From: Comamonadaceae bacterium
GTDB lineage: Bacteria; Pseudomonadota; Gammaproteobacteria; Burkholderiales; Burkholderiaceae_C
Reading direction: 5' to 3'
NCBI GenBank assembly: GCA_947447355.1
Contig: CANFJF010000029.1
Location: 1 to 43,489 of the forward strand
Length of the DNA: 43,489 nucleotides
Shown in pieces: positions 16,096-25,908 of the stretch (positions are counted from its first letter, which is position 1; the number at the start of each line of letters is the position of its first letter). The notes under the pieces were generated by a model. The model was not told the origin of the DNA. It did no database searches and was given only the letters and a program-made list of their open reading frames with translations. Made by a program: the position numbers and the translations under genes.

Positions 16096-18003
16096 ATGAT
16101 CCAAGTCACGCTTCCCGACGCCTCCATCCGCGAATTTGCCCAACCCGTCACCGTTGCCGAAGTGGCTGCTTCTATCGGTGCCGGCTTGGCCAAAGCTGCG
16201 CTGGGCGGCAAGGTCAATGGCAAGCTGGTGGATACCAGCCACTTGATTGAGGCGAACAGCGCACTTGCCATCATCACGGCCAAAGATGCTGAAGGTCTGG
16301 AGCTGATTCGTCACTCGGCAGCGCACTTATTGGCTTATGCCGTGAAAGAGCTGTTTCCTGACGCCCAAGTGACGATCGGCCCGGTGATTGAAAATGGGTT
16401 TTTCTACGACTTCTCGTACAAACGGCCGTTCACACCCGAAGACTTGGAGGCCATCGAAAAGCGCATGACGCAGCTTGCGACCAAAGACGAAGCCGTGACG
16501 CGCCGGGTGCTCCCGCGTGACGAGGCTGTCGCGCATTTCAAGTCCATGGGTGAGCATTACAAGGCCGAGATCATCGCCAGCATACCGGCCAATGAAGATG
16601 TCTCGCTGTACCGTGAAGGCGCTTTTGAAGATCTGTGCCGCGGCCCCCATGTGCCAAGCACCGGCAAGCTGAGGTTCTTCAAACTCATGAAACTGGCTGG
16701 CGCGTACTGGCGCGGCGACCACCGAAATGAAATGCTGCAGCGCATTTACGGCACGGCTTGGGCCAGCAAAGACGACCTGCAGCAGTACCTGACACAACTC
16801 GAAGAAGCCGAAAAACGCGACCACCGCAAGCTGGGCAAAGAGCTCGATTTGTTTCACATCGACGACCATGCGCCTGGTTTGGTGTTCTGGCACCCTAAAG
16901 GCTGGACTGTCTGGCAGGGCGTTGAGCAGTACATGCGCAAGGTCTACCAAGACAACGGCTACTTGGAGGTAAAGGGTCCGCAGATCATTGACAAGACGCT
17001 GTGGGAAAAAACCGGCCACTGGGACAAGTACCGTGACAACATGTTCACGACCGAAAGTGAAAAGCGCGAATACGCCCTGAAGCCGATGAACTGCCCGGGC
17101 CACATTCTGATTTTCAAGCAAGGCATTAAGAGTTATCGTGATTTGCCGCTGCGCTATGGCGAGTTCGGTCAGTGCCACCGCAATGAGCCTTCGGGCGGCT
17201 TGCACGGCATCATGCGCGTGCGTGGTTTCACGCAAGATGACGGTCATATTTTTTGCACTGAAGAGCAGATCCTGAAAGAGTGCGTCGACTACACGACGCT
17301 GCTGCAGAAGGTCTATACCGACTTCGGTTTCAAGAACATCATTTACAAAGTAGCCACCCGACCGGAAGCCCGCATTGGCTTGGACGAAAGCTGGGACAAA
17401 GCCGAACACGCCTTGATGGAAAGTCTGCGCGCGTCGGGTTGCGAATTTGAAATTGCGCCTGGCGATGGGGCTTTCTACGGCCCTAAAATTGAATACACGC
17501 TGAAAGATGCGTTGGGCCGTCAGTGGCAATGCGGCACTATGCAAGTCGACTTCTCGATGCCAGAACGTCTTGATGCGGAATACGTCGGTGAAGACGGTGC
17601 CCGTCATCGTCCTGTGATGCTGCACCGCGCGATTGTTGGTAGCCTAGAGCGCTTCATCGGAATTCTGATTGAAGAGCATGCTGGTGCACTGCCGACTTGG
17701 CTCGCACCGGTGCAAGTGTCGGTGCTTAACATCACTGAAGCGCAAGACGATTACTGTCGCGAAATTGTCAAAACGCTGCAGCATCAAGGGCTTAGGGTTC
17801 AGCTTGATTTACGCAACGAAAAAATAACGTATAAAATACGTGAGCACTCAATGCAGAAGGTTCCTTATATTCTTGTCGTCGGCGACAAAGAAAAGGCCGC
17901 TGGAGCTGTTGCAGTGCGCGCCCGGGGTAACAAAGACCTTGGCGTGATGTCTCTTGACGCCTTTGCCGCGCAAATCGCCTCAGACATCACACAAAAAGCC
18001 TGA
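16096..18003 (+). CDS. thrS: Threonyl-tRNA synthetase
   Basis: Class II aminoacyl-tRNA synthetase charging tRNA-Thr; 635 residues, close to E. coli ThrS (642). The start [10 protein letters not shown] at 16096 begins the N-terminal TGS domain; the frame is open upstream into aceA but that part is not homologous. The zinc ligand Cys333 in MNCPGH corresponds to Cys334 of E. coli. Motif 2 is visible as [17 protein letters not shown], and the C-terminal anticodon-binding domain starts near APVQVSVLN. There is no Shine-Dalgarno sequence: the ATG is preceded by a T-rich run and TATAAAAACC. It heads the thrS-infC-rpmI-rplT-pheST-ihfA order common in proteobacteria. Confidence 0.96.
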   Translation: MIQVTLPDASIREFAQPVTVAEVAASIGAGLAKAALGGKVNGKLVDTSHLIEANSALAIITAKDAEGLELIRHSAAHLLAYAVKELFPDAQVTIGPVIENGFFYDFSYKRPFTPEDLEAIEKRMTQLATKDEAVTRRVLPRDEAVAHFKSMGEHYKAEIIASIPANEDVSLYREGAFEDLCRGPHVPSTGKLRFFKLMKLAGAYWRGDHRNEMLQRIYGTAWASKDDLQQYLTQLEEAEKRDHRKLGKELDLFHIDDHAPGLVFWHPKGWTVWQGVEQYMRKVYQDNGYLEVKGPQIIDKTLWEKTGHWDKYRDNMFTTESEKREYALKPMNCPGHILIFKQGIKSYRDLPLRYGEFGQCHRNEPSGGLHGIMRVRGFTQDDGHIFCTEEQILKECVDYTTLLQKVYTDFGFKNIIYKVATRPEARIGLDESWDKAEHALMESLRASGCEFEIAPGDGAFYGPKIEYTLKDALGRQWQCGTMQVDFSMPERLDAEYVGEDGARHRPVMLHRAIVGSLERFIGILIEEHAGALPTWLAPVQVSVLNITEAQDDYCREIVKTLQHQGLRVQLDLRNEKITYKIREHSMQKVPYILVVGDKEKAAGAVAVRARGNKDLGVMSLDAFAAQIASDITQKA

Positions 18004-18059
18004 CTCGTTCACTTTTGTTGATCAAATCAGTCTGTCGTCCTTGTGGGGCGGGCGAAAGC

Positions 18060-18078
18060 TGCTATGGCTTTTATAGCA
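18060..18078 (+). other. Hairpin just upstream of the infC ribosome site
   Basis: TGCTAT and ATAGCA are separated by GGCTTTT, forming a 6-bp stem whose end is 6 bases before the AAAGGA ribosome site of infC. Elements of the form GCTAT...ATAGC are common between genes in Comamonadaceae, so it may be such a dispersed element; it might also affect infC translation. Confidence 0.4.
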
Positions 18079-18097
18079 ATATTTAAAGGACTCGACC

Positions 18098-18751
18098 ATC
18101 GCTACTGAATTTCGTGACCGTCGTCACCGTGAAGAACGCAAGCATCGCTTGAACCGTGAAATCATGGCCCCTGAAGTGCGTCTGAGTGGGCCAGACAATG
18201 AACCCTTGGGCATTGTCAGCATCATGGAGGCGTTGCGCTTGGCCGGTGAGGCCGATGTCGATCTCGTTGAGATTTCGCCCACGGCGGTTCCGCCTGTGTG
18301 TCGGCTCATGGATTACGGCAAGTTCAAATACGCTGAGCAAAAGAAGGCAGCGGAAGCGAAGTCCAAGCAAAAAGTGATCGAGGTCAAGGAAATCAAGTTC
18401 CGGCCGGGTACTGATGATGGTGACTACAACATCAAGGTTCGCAACATCAAGCGTTTCTTGGATGAAGGCGATAAATGCAAAATTACGTTGCGTTTTCGCG
18501 GTCGTGAGATCACCCACCAAGAGTTGGGTTTGGCCTTGCTGGCGCGTATACGTGACGAGTTGGCTGACTTGATTGTGGTGGAGCAATTCCCCAAGCTTGA
18601 AGGTCGGCAGATGGTCATGATGATCGCTCCAGGCAAAAAGAAAGCGGCTGTTAAGCCTGTTAATGTTGCGCCAGTGGCTGCATCAGCACCGGTTGCCCCC
18701 ACAACACCTGTAGAATCTGCACCTGCTGTTACGGATGTAGCAGCTGACTAA
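18098..18751 (+). CDS. infC: Translation initiation factor IF-3, starting at ATC
   Basis: IF-3 binds the 30S subunit and proofreads start codons. The protein starts at the rare codon ATC (18098-18100): the frame reads (I)[20 protein letters not shown], the usual N-terminal IF-3 sequence, and AAAGGA (18085-18090) lies 7 bases upstream. The first in-frame ATG (18149) would remove 17 conserved residues. Non-AUG starts are known for infC, where IF-3 discriminates against its own start codon and so regulates itself. The N domain ([16 protein letters not shown]) and C domain ([22 protein letters not shown]) are complete. It has 217 residues, longer than the usual 180, through an Ala/Pro/Val-rich tail (about residues 175-217). 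Confidence 0.93.
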   Translation: MATEFRDRRHREERKHRLNREIMAPEVRLSGPDNEPLGIVSIMEALRLAGEADVDLVEISPTAVPPVCRLMDYGKFKYAEQKKAAEAKSKQKVIEVKEIKFRPGTDDGDYNIKVRNIKRFLDEGDKCKITLRFRGREITHQELGLALLARIRDELADLIVVEQFPKLEGRQMVMMIAPGKKKAAVKPVNVAPVAASAPVAPTTPVESAPAVTDVAAD

Positions 18752-18930
18752 TTCAAATTAGTCAGAAATTTAGCTTGCTGGTTTCATCACCGGCAGGCTT
18801 TAAAAGAGACCCGGCCTTAAAAGCTGGGCTCTGACCAAGTGGCAGGTTGAAAAACTCGCCACTTACAAGTGGCTCGGGGCCATCAAGTCTGCGGAAGGTT
18901 CGCAGCGCCTCACGAGCACAAATGAAAAGG
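18744..18930 (+). promoter_or_regulatory. Structured infC-rpmI intergenic RNA, candidate L20-responsive leader
   Basis: Several stems occur in a row: CTGACTAAT-TCAA-ATTAGTCAG (18744-18765, perfect 9 bp, containing the infC stop codon); GCTTGCTGGT/ACCGGCAGGC with loop TTCATC (18773-18798, two G-U pairs); CCCGGC/GCTGGG (18810-18828); and GCCACTT (18858-18864), which can pair with either of two AAGTGGC copies (18837-18843 or 18867-18873). In E. coli ribosomal protein L20 represses rpmI-rplT by binding structured RNA in this same interval. Here that role is inferred from position and folding potential. Confidence 0.5.
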
Positions 18931-18939
18931 AGCATTCAC

Positions 18940-19143
18940 ATGCCCAAAATGAAGACCAAGAGCGGCGCTAAAAAGCGTTTTCGCGTTCGTCCAGGTGGCA
19001 CCGTCAAGCGCGGCCAAGCCTTCAAACGTCACATTCTGACCAAGAAGACCACTAAAAATAAACGCCACTTGCGCGGTGCAGTGTCTGTTCATGAGACCAA
19101 TATGGGTCACATGGCGCAGATGCTCCCAGGCATGGGTATTTAA
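18940..19143 (+). CDS. rpmI: 50S ribosomal protein L35
   Basis: A 67-residue, highly basic protein starting [16 protein letters not shown], the L35 signature, with HLTKK-like [16 protein letters not shown] in the middle. The ATG at 18940 has AAGGAG (18927-18932) 7 bases upstream; the frame is open further upstream into the leader, which is not coding. It is followed 25 bases later by rplT, as in nearly all bacteria. Confidence 0.97.
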   Translation: MPKMKTKSGAKKRFRVRPGGTVKRGQAFKRHILTKKTTKNKRHLRGAVSVHETNMGHMAQMLPGMGI

Positions 19144-19168
19144 TTAACGACGAACAAGGAGTAATCAC

Positions 19169-19531
19169 ATGCCTCGCGTCAAACGTGGTGTAACGGCTCG
19201 CGCCCGCCACAAAAAAGTTTTAGCCCTTGCAAAAGGTTTTCGCGGTCGCCGCGGTAACGTCTTCAGGATCGCCAAAGAAGCAGTCATGAAGGCTGGGCAA
19301 TATGCCTACCGTGACCGTCGTACCAAAAAACGTGTGTTCCGCCAGTTGTGGATCGCCCGTATCAATGCTGCCAGCCGTTCATTTGGCATGACCTACAGCC
19401 AGTTCGCTAACGGCCTGAAAAAGACCGGTATCGAAATTGACCGTAAGGTTCTGTCCGACATGGCTATCCATGACAGCGCTGCTTTCGGCGCCATCGTGGC
19501 TCAAGTCAAGGCCAAATTGCTGGCTGCCTGA
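19169..19531 (+). CDS. rplT: 50S ribosomal protein L20
   Basis: A 120-residue basic protein starting [18 protein letters not shown], with the conserved [21 protein letters not shown] segment and [12 protein letters not shown]20 is needed early in 50S assembly and in E. coli represses its own operon. AAGGAG lies 8 bases before the ATG. A hairpin with a T-rich end (19584-19614) follows. Confidence 0.97.
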   Translation: MPRVKRGVTARARHKKVLALAKGFRGRRGNVFRIAKEAVMKAGQYAYRDRRTKKRVFRQLWIARINAASRSFGMTYSQFANGLKKTGIEIDRKVLSDMAIHDSAAFGAIVAQVKAKLLAA

Positions 19532-19583
19532 TCTTGACGCTGTCCTGCTGTTGAATCAATAGCAGTTACGACAAGAAAGACAT

Positions 19584-19614
19584 GGGCTGGGGCTTGCAAA
19601 AGCTCTGGCCCTTT
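19584..19614 (+). terminator. GNRA-loop hairpin with T tract between rplT and pheS
   Basis: GGGCTGGGGCTT and AAGCTCTGGCCC pair over 12 positions (three G-U pairs) around a GCAA tetraloop and are followed by TTTCT. It may end the rplT transcript partially or act as an attenuator for pheST; the short T tract suggests incomplete termination. Confidence 0.6.
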
Positions 19615-19693
19615 CTCATTGAGGCGCCTCAAGCTGAGTTGATTAATGTTCAAACTTCGCTGGGCATCCTTTTTGTATCAACCGTCACACTGA

Positions 19694-20761
<1,068 letters not shown>

Positions 20762-20795
20762 CAATAAAACTACCAGAACACAGCAAGGCAACACC

Positions 20796-23261
20796 ATGCA
20801 ATTTCCAGAATCCTGGTTGCGAGAATTCTGCAACCCGCCCTTGACGACTCAGCAGTTGGCCGACACCTTGACCATGGCCGGCCTTGAAGTTGAAGAACTC
20901 AAGCCGGTCGCACCGCCGTTCAGCGGCATTGTGGTTGGCGAAATCAAAGAGGCAGTCCAACATCCAAACGCCGACAAACTGCGTGTCTGTCAGGTAGACG
21001 TCGGGCAGGGCGCTTGGCTCAGCATTGTTTGTGGCGCACCCAATGCGCGCGTCGGTATCAAGGTGCCTTGCGCCTTGGTCGGTGCTGAACTGCCGCCGGG
21101 TGAAGACGGCAAGCCATTCGCCATCAAAATCGGCCAACTGCGTGGCGTTGACAGCTACGGCATGTTGTGCTCTGCACGTGAACTCAAAATCAGCGAAGAA
21201 CATGGAGGCTTGTTAGAGCTCGCGGCAGACGCGCCGTTAGGCGTGGACATCCGCACCCACTTGTCGCTTGACGACACACTGTTCACGCTCAAGTTAACGC
21301 CTAACTTGGCGCATTGTTTGAGCGTCTATGGCGTGGCGCGCGAGCTGGCTGCACTCACGGGTGCACCTTTGAAATCGCCGGTTTTCAAGTCGCTCGCCGT
21401 GACTGACGCAACGCGCTTGCCGGTGAAAATCAGCGCGCCAGATTTGTGTGGCCGTTTTTCTGGGCGCGTGGTCCGCAATGTAAATACACGCGCCATCTCG
21501 CCGCAGTGGATGGTGGACCGTCTTGCCCGCTGCGGCCAACGCAGCGTCACCGCTTTGGTCGACATTTCCAACTACGTCATGTTTGAGTTGGGCCGGCCTT
21601 CGCATATTTTTGACCTCGACAAAATCGATGGTGGACTCGATGTTCGCTGGGGCCGCGCTGACGAAAAGCTGAAGCTGCTCAATGGTAACAGCGTCACCGT
21701 TGATGGCAAAGTAGGCGTGATTGCAGACGACGTGCAGGTCGAGTCATTGGCAGGCATCATGGGCGGCGACGCAACGGCGGTGTCTGATGACACCCAACAC
21801 ATTTACGTTGAAGCGGCTTTTTGGTGGCCTAAAGCGATTGCCGGCCGCTCACGCCGCTACAACTTTTCAACCGATGCGGGTCATCGTTTTGAGCGCGGTG
21901 TGGACCCAGGCCTCACGGTCGAGCACATCGAACGCATCACGCAATTGATTTTGGATATTTGCGGCACCACCGGCACCGTGTGTGGGCCGATCGATGACAT
22001 CAAGGCCAGCTTGCCTGCCGCCATGCCAGTCACGCTGCGCGTGGCGCGTGCCGTCAAGGTGATCGGCATGCCGCTGACGCAAGCGCAATGTGCCGATGCG
22101 CTGACGCGCTTGGGCCTGCCAGTTGTTGAGGGCGATGGCACTTTGACTGTGACACCGCCAAGCTACCGTTTTGACTTGCAGATTGAAGAAGACCTGATCG
22201 AAGAAGTGGTCCGCATGGTGGGCTACAACCAGCTGCCCAGCACACCGCCACTGGCACCGATTTCAGCGCGCATCAGCGCTGAAGCCCAACGCAGCCCTTT
22301 TGCCGTGCGCCGTTCACTGGCCGCGCTAGGTTACCAGGAAACCATCAACTTCAGCTTCGTGGAAGAGCGCTGGGAACGCGAGTTGGCGGGCAATCCAAAC
22401 CCGATCAAGCTGCTCAACCCGATCGCCAGTCAGATGAGCGTGATGCGTTCTTCGCTGGTCGGTTCGCTGCTGCAAGTTCTGAAGTTCAACCTAGATCGCA
22501 AAGCCAGCCGCGTCCGCGTGTTTGAGTTGGGTCGCGTGTTTTTGCGCAGTCCACAAACGCTCAACACCGACACCACGGTGGCCGGTTTTGACCAGCCGAT
22601 GCACGTCGCTGGTTTGGCCTATGGCGCTCTCGACAGCTTGGCTTGGTCGCAGACCGACCGCAATGTCGACTTCTTTGATATCAAGGGCCATGTCGAGACA
22701 TTGCTGGCACCGCTTCATGCCGACTTTGTGCCTGCGAGTCACCCAGCGATGCATCCAGGCCGCTGCGCCAGCGTCAGTGTGCAGGGTAGGGCCATCGGCT
22801 TCGTTGGCGAGTTGCATCCTCAGTGGCGTCAGGGTTACGAGTTGTCGCAAGCGCCGATTTTGTTCGAACTTGAACTCGATGCCTTATTACAGCGCCAGGT
22901 CCCGCTTTTCAGTAGCGTCAGCAAGCACCAACCCGTCGAACGCGACTTGGCGGTCATTGTTAGCGAAAGCGTCACGCATGCGTCGTTGAAAGCGGCCATC
23001 GAGAGCGCTGGCATGAGCAGCCTGTTGCGTTCTGCCACGCTGTTTGACGTGTATCGCCCGCAGCAAGCCAGCGCCAACATGCAGTTAGGTGAGAAGAGCC
23101 TAGCCGTTCGACTTGTCCTCAGTCGTGACGACGCCACATTGACTGAAGAGCAAATCGATGTGGCCGTGAAGGCTGTGATTGAACGCCTGCAGACCGTGCT
23201 CGGTGCTCGCTTGCGTTCCTTAAACACGGCACAATTCTCAAATCCAATTACTACCCGATAG
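20796..23261 (+). CDS. pheT: Phenylalanyl-tRNA synthetase beta subunit
   Basis: Beta subunit, 821 residues, starting MQFPESWLREFCNPPL. It has an N-terminal tRNA-binding (EMAP-like) domain (about residues 40-150), the B3/B4 editing region that removes mischarged Tyr, the B5 domain, and a C-terminal ferredoxin-fold anticodon-binding domain beginning near SSVSKHQPVERDLAVIV. The ATG at 20796 was chosen because the frame upstream overlaps pheS and is unrelated; AAGG precedes it. The ihfA gene starts 16 bases after its stop. Confidence 0.96.
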   Translation: MQFPESWLREFCNPPLTTQQLADTLTMAGLEVEELKPVAPPFSGIVVGEIKEAVQHPNADKLRVCQVDVGQGAWLSIVCGAPNARVGIKVPCALVGAELPPGEDGKPFAIKIGQLRGVDSYGMLCSARELKISEEHGGLLELAADAPLGVDIRTHLSLDDTLFTLKLTPNLAHCLSVYGVARELAALTGAPLKSPVFKSLAVTDATRLPVKISAPDLCGRFSGRVVRNVNTRAISPQWMVDRLARCGQRSVTALVDISNYVMFELGRPSHIFDLDKIDGGLDVRWGRADEKLKLLNGNSVTVDGKVGVIADDVQVESLAGIMGGDATAVSDDTQHIYVEAAFWWPKAIAGRSRRYNFSTDAGHRFERGVDPGLTVEHIERITQLILDICGTTGTVCGPIDDIKASLPAAMPVTLRVARAVKVIGMPLTQAQCADALTRLGLPVVEGDGTLTVTPPSYRFDLQIEEDLIEEVVRMVGYNQLPSTPPLAPISARISAEAQRSPFAVRRSLAALGYQETINFSFVEERWERELAGNPNPIKLLNPIASQMSVMRSSLVGSLLQVLKFNLDRKASRVRVFELGRVFLRSPQTLNTDTTVAGFDQPMHVAGLAYGALDSLAWSQTDRNVDFFDIKGHVETLLAPLHADFVPASHPAMHPGRCASVSVQGRAIGFVGELHPQWRQGYELSQAPILFELELDALLQRQVPLFSSVSKHQPVERDLAVIVSESVTHASLKAAIESAGMSSLLRSATLFDVYRPQQASANMQLGEKSLAVRLVLSRDDATLTEEQIDVAVKAVIERLQTVLGARLRSLNTAQFSNPITTR

Positions 23262-23277
23262 CGGGCAAGGAAGCAAC

Positions 23278-23589
23278 ATGGATTTTTCTGTTGACAGTCT
23301 GGAAACCCCAGCGCTGACCAAAGCCCATTTGGCTGAATTGCTGTTCGAGAAAATTGGTCTGAACAAGCGGGAGTCTAAAGATATGGTGGACGCCTTTTTT
23401 GTCTTGATTTCCGACGATCTGGTGGACGGCAACGATGTGAAGATCTCCAGCTTTGGCAACTTCCAGATTCGTACCAAAGCCCCGCGCCCCGGCCGCAACC
23501 CCAGAACCGGCGAAGCTATTCCGATTGAGGCCCGTCGAGTGGTTACTTTTCACGCCAGTATCAAACTCAAAGAGCAAATTCAAGGCTGA
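23278..23589 (+). CDS. ihfA: Integration host factor alpha subunit
   Basis: HU/IHF-family DNA-bending protein, 103 residues, starting after AAGGA. It contains the typical core ALTKAHLAELLFEKIGLNK, the dimer region VKISSFGNF and the DNA-intercalating arm with PRPGRNPRTGE, whose proline inserts between base pairs. The pheT-ihfA linkage and the NPRTGEAIPI sequence identify the alpha subunit. Twelve residues at the N-terminus extend beyond E. coli IhfA. Confidence 0.95.
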   Translation: MDFSVDSLETPALTKAHLAELLFEKIGLNKRESKDMVDAFFVLISDDLVDGNDVKISSFGNFQIRTKAPRPGRNPRTGEAIPIEARRVVTFHASIKLKEQIQG

Positions 23590-23737
23590 TGCAACTCTCT
23601 CTAACGTCGGTTGTAAGCGGTAATTTATTGAAAAATACTTTCCAATAGTTTGCAATGGTTTGCAGTTGCTCGAGTCTTAGAGTAAATTCGTAGCTTTCCT
23701 CAACAGAGCATTGATTTTCTTGGAGAAAGACCTTCCC

Positions 23738-24196
23738 TTGATTCCCGCCAAACGCTACTTCACCATTGGTGAAGTTAGTGATTTGTGCGCCGTTAAACCT
23801 CATGTTCTCCGCTATTGGGAGCAAGAGTTTACACAGTTGCGCCCAATGAAACGACGCGGCAATCGTCGCTACTATCAGCACCATGAAGTGCTCATGATCC
23901 GGCGCATCCGTGACCTGCTCTATGACGAGGGCTTCACCATCAGCGGAGCACGGAACAAGCTTCAAGAAATCGTCCAAACTGAGCGCGATAAGCGTCGTAA
24001 CGGTGAAGTCTTACTGGATGGTGTCGACGAATTGGGTGGGACCGTGGACGAGCTTGATGCGCTGTCCGACACATCTGACTCTGAGCTCACAGAAACCTCT
24101 ACTTCGACCACTTTAGTCGGCAGCGGGATGTCTCGTCAGCGGCTGGAAATCGTGCGAAGAGAACTTGTTGAAATTCGTGATTTACTGGCTGTATGA
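23738..24196 (+). CDS. MerR-family transcription regulator
   Basis: A small regulator with an N-terminal winged helix, YFTIGEVSDLCAVKPHVLRYWEQEF, typical of the MerR group found after ihfA in beta- and gammaproteobacteria (often annotated as a CueR- or heavy-metal-type regulator). It has no metal-binding cysteines in the C-terminal part, which instead is acidic and Ser/Thr-rich (about residues 95-135), so the effector is unknown. The start is uncertain: TTG codons at 23711, 23720 and 23738 are in frame; 23738 (152 residues) is chosen because GGAGAAAG lies upstream. Its last codons reach to within 18 bases of the tRNA promoter -10. Confidence 0.85.
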   Translation: MIPAKRYFTIGEVSDLCAVKPHVLRYWEQEFTQLRPMKRRGNRRYYQHHEVLMIRRIRDLLYDEGFTISGARNKLQEIVQTERDKRRNGEVLLDGVDELGGTVDELDALSDTSDSELTETSTSTTLVGSGMSRQRLEIVRRELVEIRDLLAV

Positions 24197-24213
24197 GCGG
24201 CATCTCAGGGGGC

Positions 24214-24219
24214 TATAAT
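24214..24219 (+). promoter_or_regulatory. -10 element of the tRNA-Pro promoter
   Basis: A perfect TATAAT lies 10 bases before the tRNA, just after the merR stop codon. A clear -35 hexamer at the normal distance is not seen. Confidence 0.6.
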
Positions 24220-24228
24220 TTGCAACTT

Positions 24229-24305
24229 CGGTGTGTGGCGCAGCCTGGTAGCGCACTTGCATGGGGTGCAAGGGGTCGAAGGTTCGAATCCTTTCACACC
24301 GACCA
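24229..24305 (+). tRNA. tRNA-Pro (anticodon GGG)
   Basis: A 77-base cloverleaf. Acceptor arms CGGTGTG/CACACCG pair fully, the D-arm contains GCGCAGCCTGGTAGCGC, the anticodon stem CTTGC/GCAAG holds loop ATGGGGT with anticodon GGG, the T-loop is TTCGAAT with stem GAAGG/CCTTT, and the CCA end is encoded. The gene closes the conserved ihfA-merR block; the composition changes right after it, so it is a plausible insertion site for the region to the right. Confidence 0.97.
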
Positions 24306-24313
24306 TATGAATC

Positions 24314-24352
24314 AAGGACTTAGCGTCGAAAGGCTCTAAGTCCTTTTTGTTT
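24314..24352 (+). terminator. Rho-independent terminator after tRNA-Pro
   Basis: AAGGACTTAG and CTAAGTCCTT pair perfectly over 10 bases around a 12-base loop and are followed by TTTGTTTT. Confidence 0.88.
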
Positions 24353-24420
24353 TCTGTCCTCAGATTTGTCCATTGTCCCAACTATTGCCTCCAATACTGC
24401 AAATGCTGGCGGCCCTCTGA

Positions 24421-25398
24421 CTACTCAGCCATAATTTTTGCCTGCCTGACGAGGTCTCCCCACTTTTTCGTCTCGCTTTCCACAAATACGCCCAGTTGCT
24501 CGGGCGTGCTGCTCTGGGGTTGGATGCCCAATTCGACCATTCGCTTGCGCATGTCGGGCTCAGCCAAGATCGCAGCTAGGTGGGCGTTCAGATAGTAGAT
24601 GATGTCTTTGGGTGTGCCCTGTGGTGCCATCAGCGCATTCCAGGGTGCTAGATCGAAACCGGCCACGCCAGCTTCAGCCATCGTTGGTACGTTTGGTACC
24701 GCCTCAAAACGTTTGCCGGTGGTCACAGCCAGCGGCTTAATCTTGCCTGCTACTGCCTGCGGCAGTGAAGCACTCACCGTGTCGATGGTGAGCTGAATGC
24801 GATCACCGAACAGGTCGATAAAGGCCGGCCCGCTACCCTTGTAGTTGACGGGGAAAAGCTCCACCTTGGCAAGTTGGTTGAATAGCTGAAGCATCACCCT
24901 TGCAGAGGTACTGGGAATGCCAACATTCATCGAACCTGGCTTAGCCTTCGCGATGTCCATCAATTCGCGCACGCTGGATACTGGCAGGTTGGGTGCAGCT
25001 GACAGCATCATTGGTAGTGAACCCACCATGGAAACTGGCGTGAAGTCCTTGACTGGGTCATATGGCATCTTTGCATACATGGCGCTGTTCGCCGCATGTG
25101 TGGCGTTTGTTGCCATGAGCAGCGTGTAACCGTCGGCTGGCGCCTTGGCTACGCTGTCGGCGCCGATGTTGCCACCAGCACCGGGCTTGTTGTCCACAAA
25201 TACCGTTTGTTTGATCCGGTCTGAAAGTCGCTGAGCGATGAGGCGTGAGAGCACGTCGGTTCCTTGCCCTGGAGTGCCCGTGACCACTAGACGGATCTGC
25301 TTTGAAGGGTAGCCAGTGGGGGCCATTTGTGCGGCTACCTGACTAACAGCCGCGAATGTGAGAAAAGCGGTAGCGGCAGCGATGATGAATTTTTTCAT
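24421..25398 (-). CDS. Bug-family periplasmic solute receptor (tripartite tricarboxylate transporter type)
   Basis: Periplasmic binding protein of the Bug/TctC family, 325 residues. It has a Sec signal peptide (MKKFIIAAATAFLTF... ending VAAQ, about 24 residues), then family signatures KQIRLVV, the ligand-loop region GTPGQGTDVLSRLIA, NKPGAGGNIGADSVAKAPADGYTLL (about residues 70-95) and YDPVKDFTPVSMV. Such receptors bind mono- and dicarboxylates and usually feed TctAB permeases, but none is in the window. It is the last gene of a minus-strand operon lyase-CMD-receptor, starting 33 bases after the CMD gene. Ligand unknown. Confidence 0.9.
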   Translation of the reverse strand: MKKFIIAAATAFLTFAAVSQVAAQMAPTGYPSKQIRLVVTGTPGQGTDVLSRLIAQRLSDRIKQTVFVDNKPGAGGNIGADSVAKAPADGYTLLMATNATHAANSAMYAKMPYDPVKDFTPVSMVGSLPMMLSAAPNLPVSSVRELMDIAKAKPGSMNVGIPSTSARVMLQLFNQLAKVELFPVNYKGSGPAFIDLFGDRIQLTIDTVSASLPQAVAGKIKPLAVTTGKRFEAVPNVPTMAEAGVAGFDLAPWNALMAPQGTPKDIIYYLNAHLAAILAEPDMRKRMVELGIQPQSSTPEQLGVFVESETKKWGDLVRQAKIMAE

Positions 25399-25431
25399 AT
25401 TTGTTTCCAGCGTTGTCGGTCTATCAGCAGA

Positions 25432-25896
25432 CTATTTTGCAGACAGTTTTTTAATCCTGACGCTCTTAGCTTTTTTTGCAGTCGTCTTCATAGTCTTGGC
25501 CTGTGTCAGACGCTTGCATTCGTCTAGCACTTTGTATCCAGTCTGTCCCCAAGTCGTGATGCCGCAGACATTCATGACTTGAATCAGCGCTTCGGCCAGT
25601 TCAGGGACTGTTAGGCCCTGATCCACTGCGGCGCGCAGGTGGTTGTTGGCGCCGGGCAGGTTGCCCGTGGCAGTGTCCAGTACGACGTAGATAAGCTCTT
25701 TGGTCTTCAGGTCCAGCGCCGCCTGGCCTTCGGGCTTGTAAAGGTAGTCTTTAAAGTGTTGGTAGGCTACCAGGGCCTCGGGAGCATACTCGGCCATCGC
25801 ACGTATGGGTTCTGGGATAGTGCCGAGCACTTCGGTGTAATGCGCCTGGGCCCGAATCACCTCGGTATTCAGCGTTGAGTTGGTTTTGCGAGCCAT
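25432..25896 (-). CDS. Carboxymuconolactone decarboxylase/AhpD-like protein
   Basis: A 154-residue all-helical protein of the CMD family: LDLKTKELIYVVLDTATG, NHLRAAVDQGLTVPELAEALIQVMNVCG match the conserved helix pair. The AhpD-type CxxC is absent (the segment reads NLPGANNHL), so peroxidase-reductase activity is unlikely and a lactone-decarboxylase-like or cofactor-free role is more plausible. The C-terminus is strongly basic (KTTAKKAKSVRIKKL). It lies between the CoA-ester lyase (12 bases upstream) and a Bug receptor in one operon. The exact reaction is unknown. Confidence 0.8.
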   Translation of the reverse strand: MARKTNSTLNTEVIRAQAHYTEVLGTIPEPIRAMAEYAPEALVAYQHFKDYLYKPEGQAALDLKTKELIYVVLDTATGNLPGANNHLRAAVDQGLTVPELAEALIQVMNVCGITTWGQTGYKVLDECKRLTQAKTMKTTAKKAKSVRIKKLSAK

Positions 25897-25908
25897 GGTG
25901 GTGTGCCT

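Noticed and set aside
18013..18026. TTGATCAAATCA as a further FNR box near infC
   Set aside because: The right arm does not match ATCAA at the N4 distance; infC is not an expected FNR target.
19646..19693. Small ORF (15 codons, MFKLRWASFLYQPSH) just before pheS as a leader peptide
   Set aside because: It has only two Phe codons, no ribosome site, and lies after the hairpin instead of before it, so it does not fit pheST attenuation.
24263..24305. Second copy of the tRNA-Pro 3' end as attachment site
   Set aside because: No repeat of the T-arm/acceptor sequence was seen elsewhere in the window; the island may end outside it or may not have used site-specific integration.
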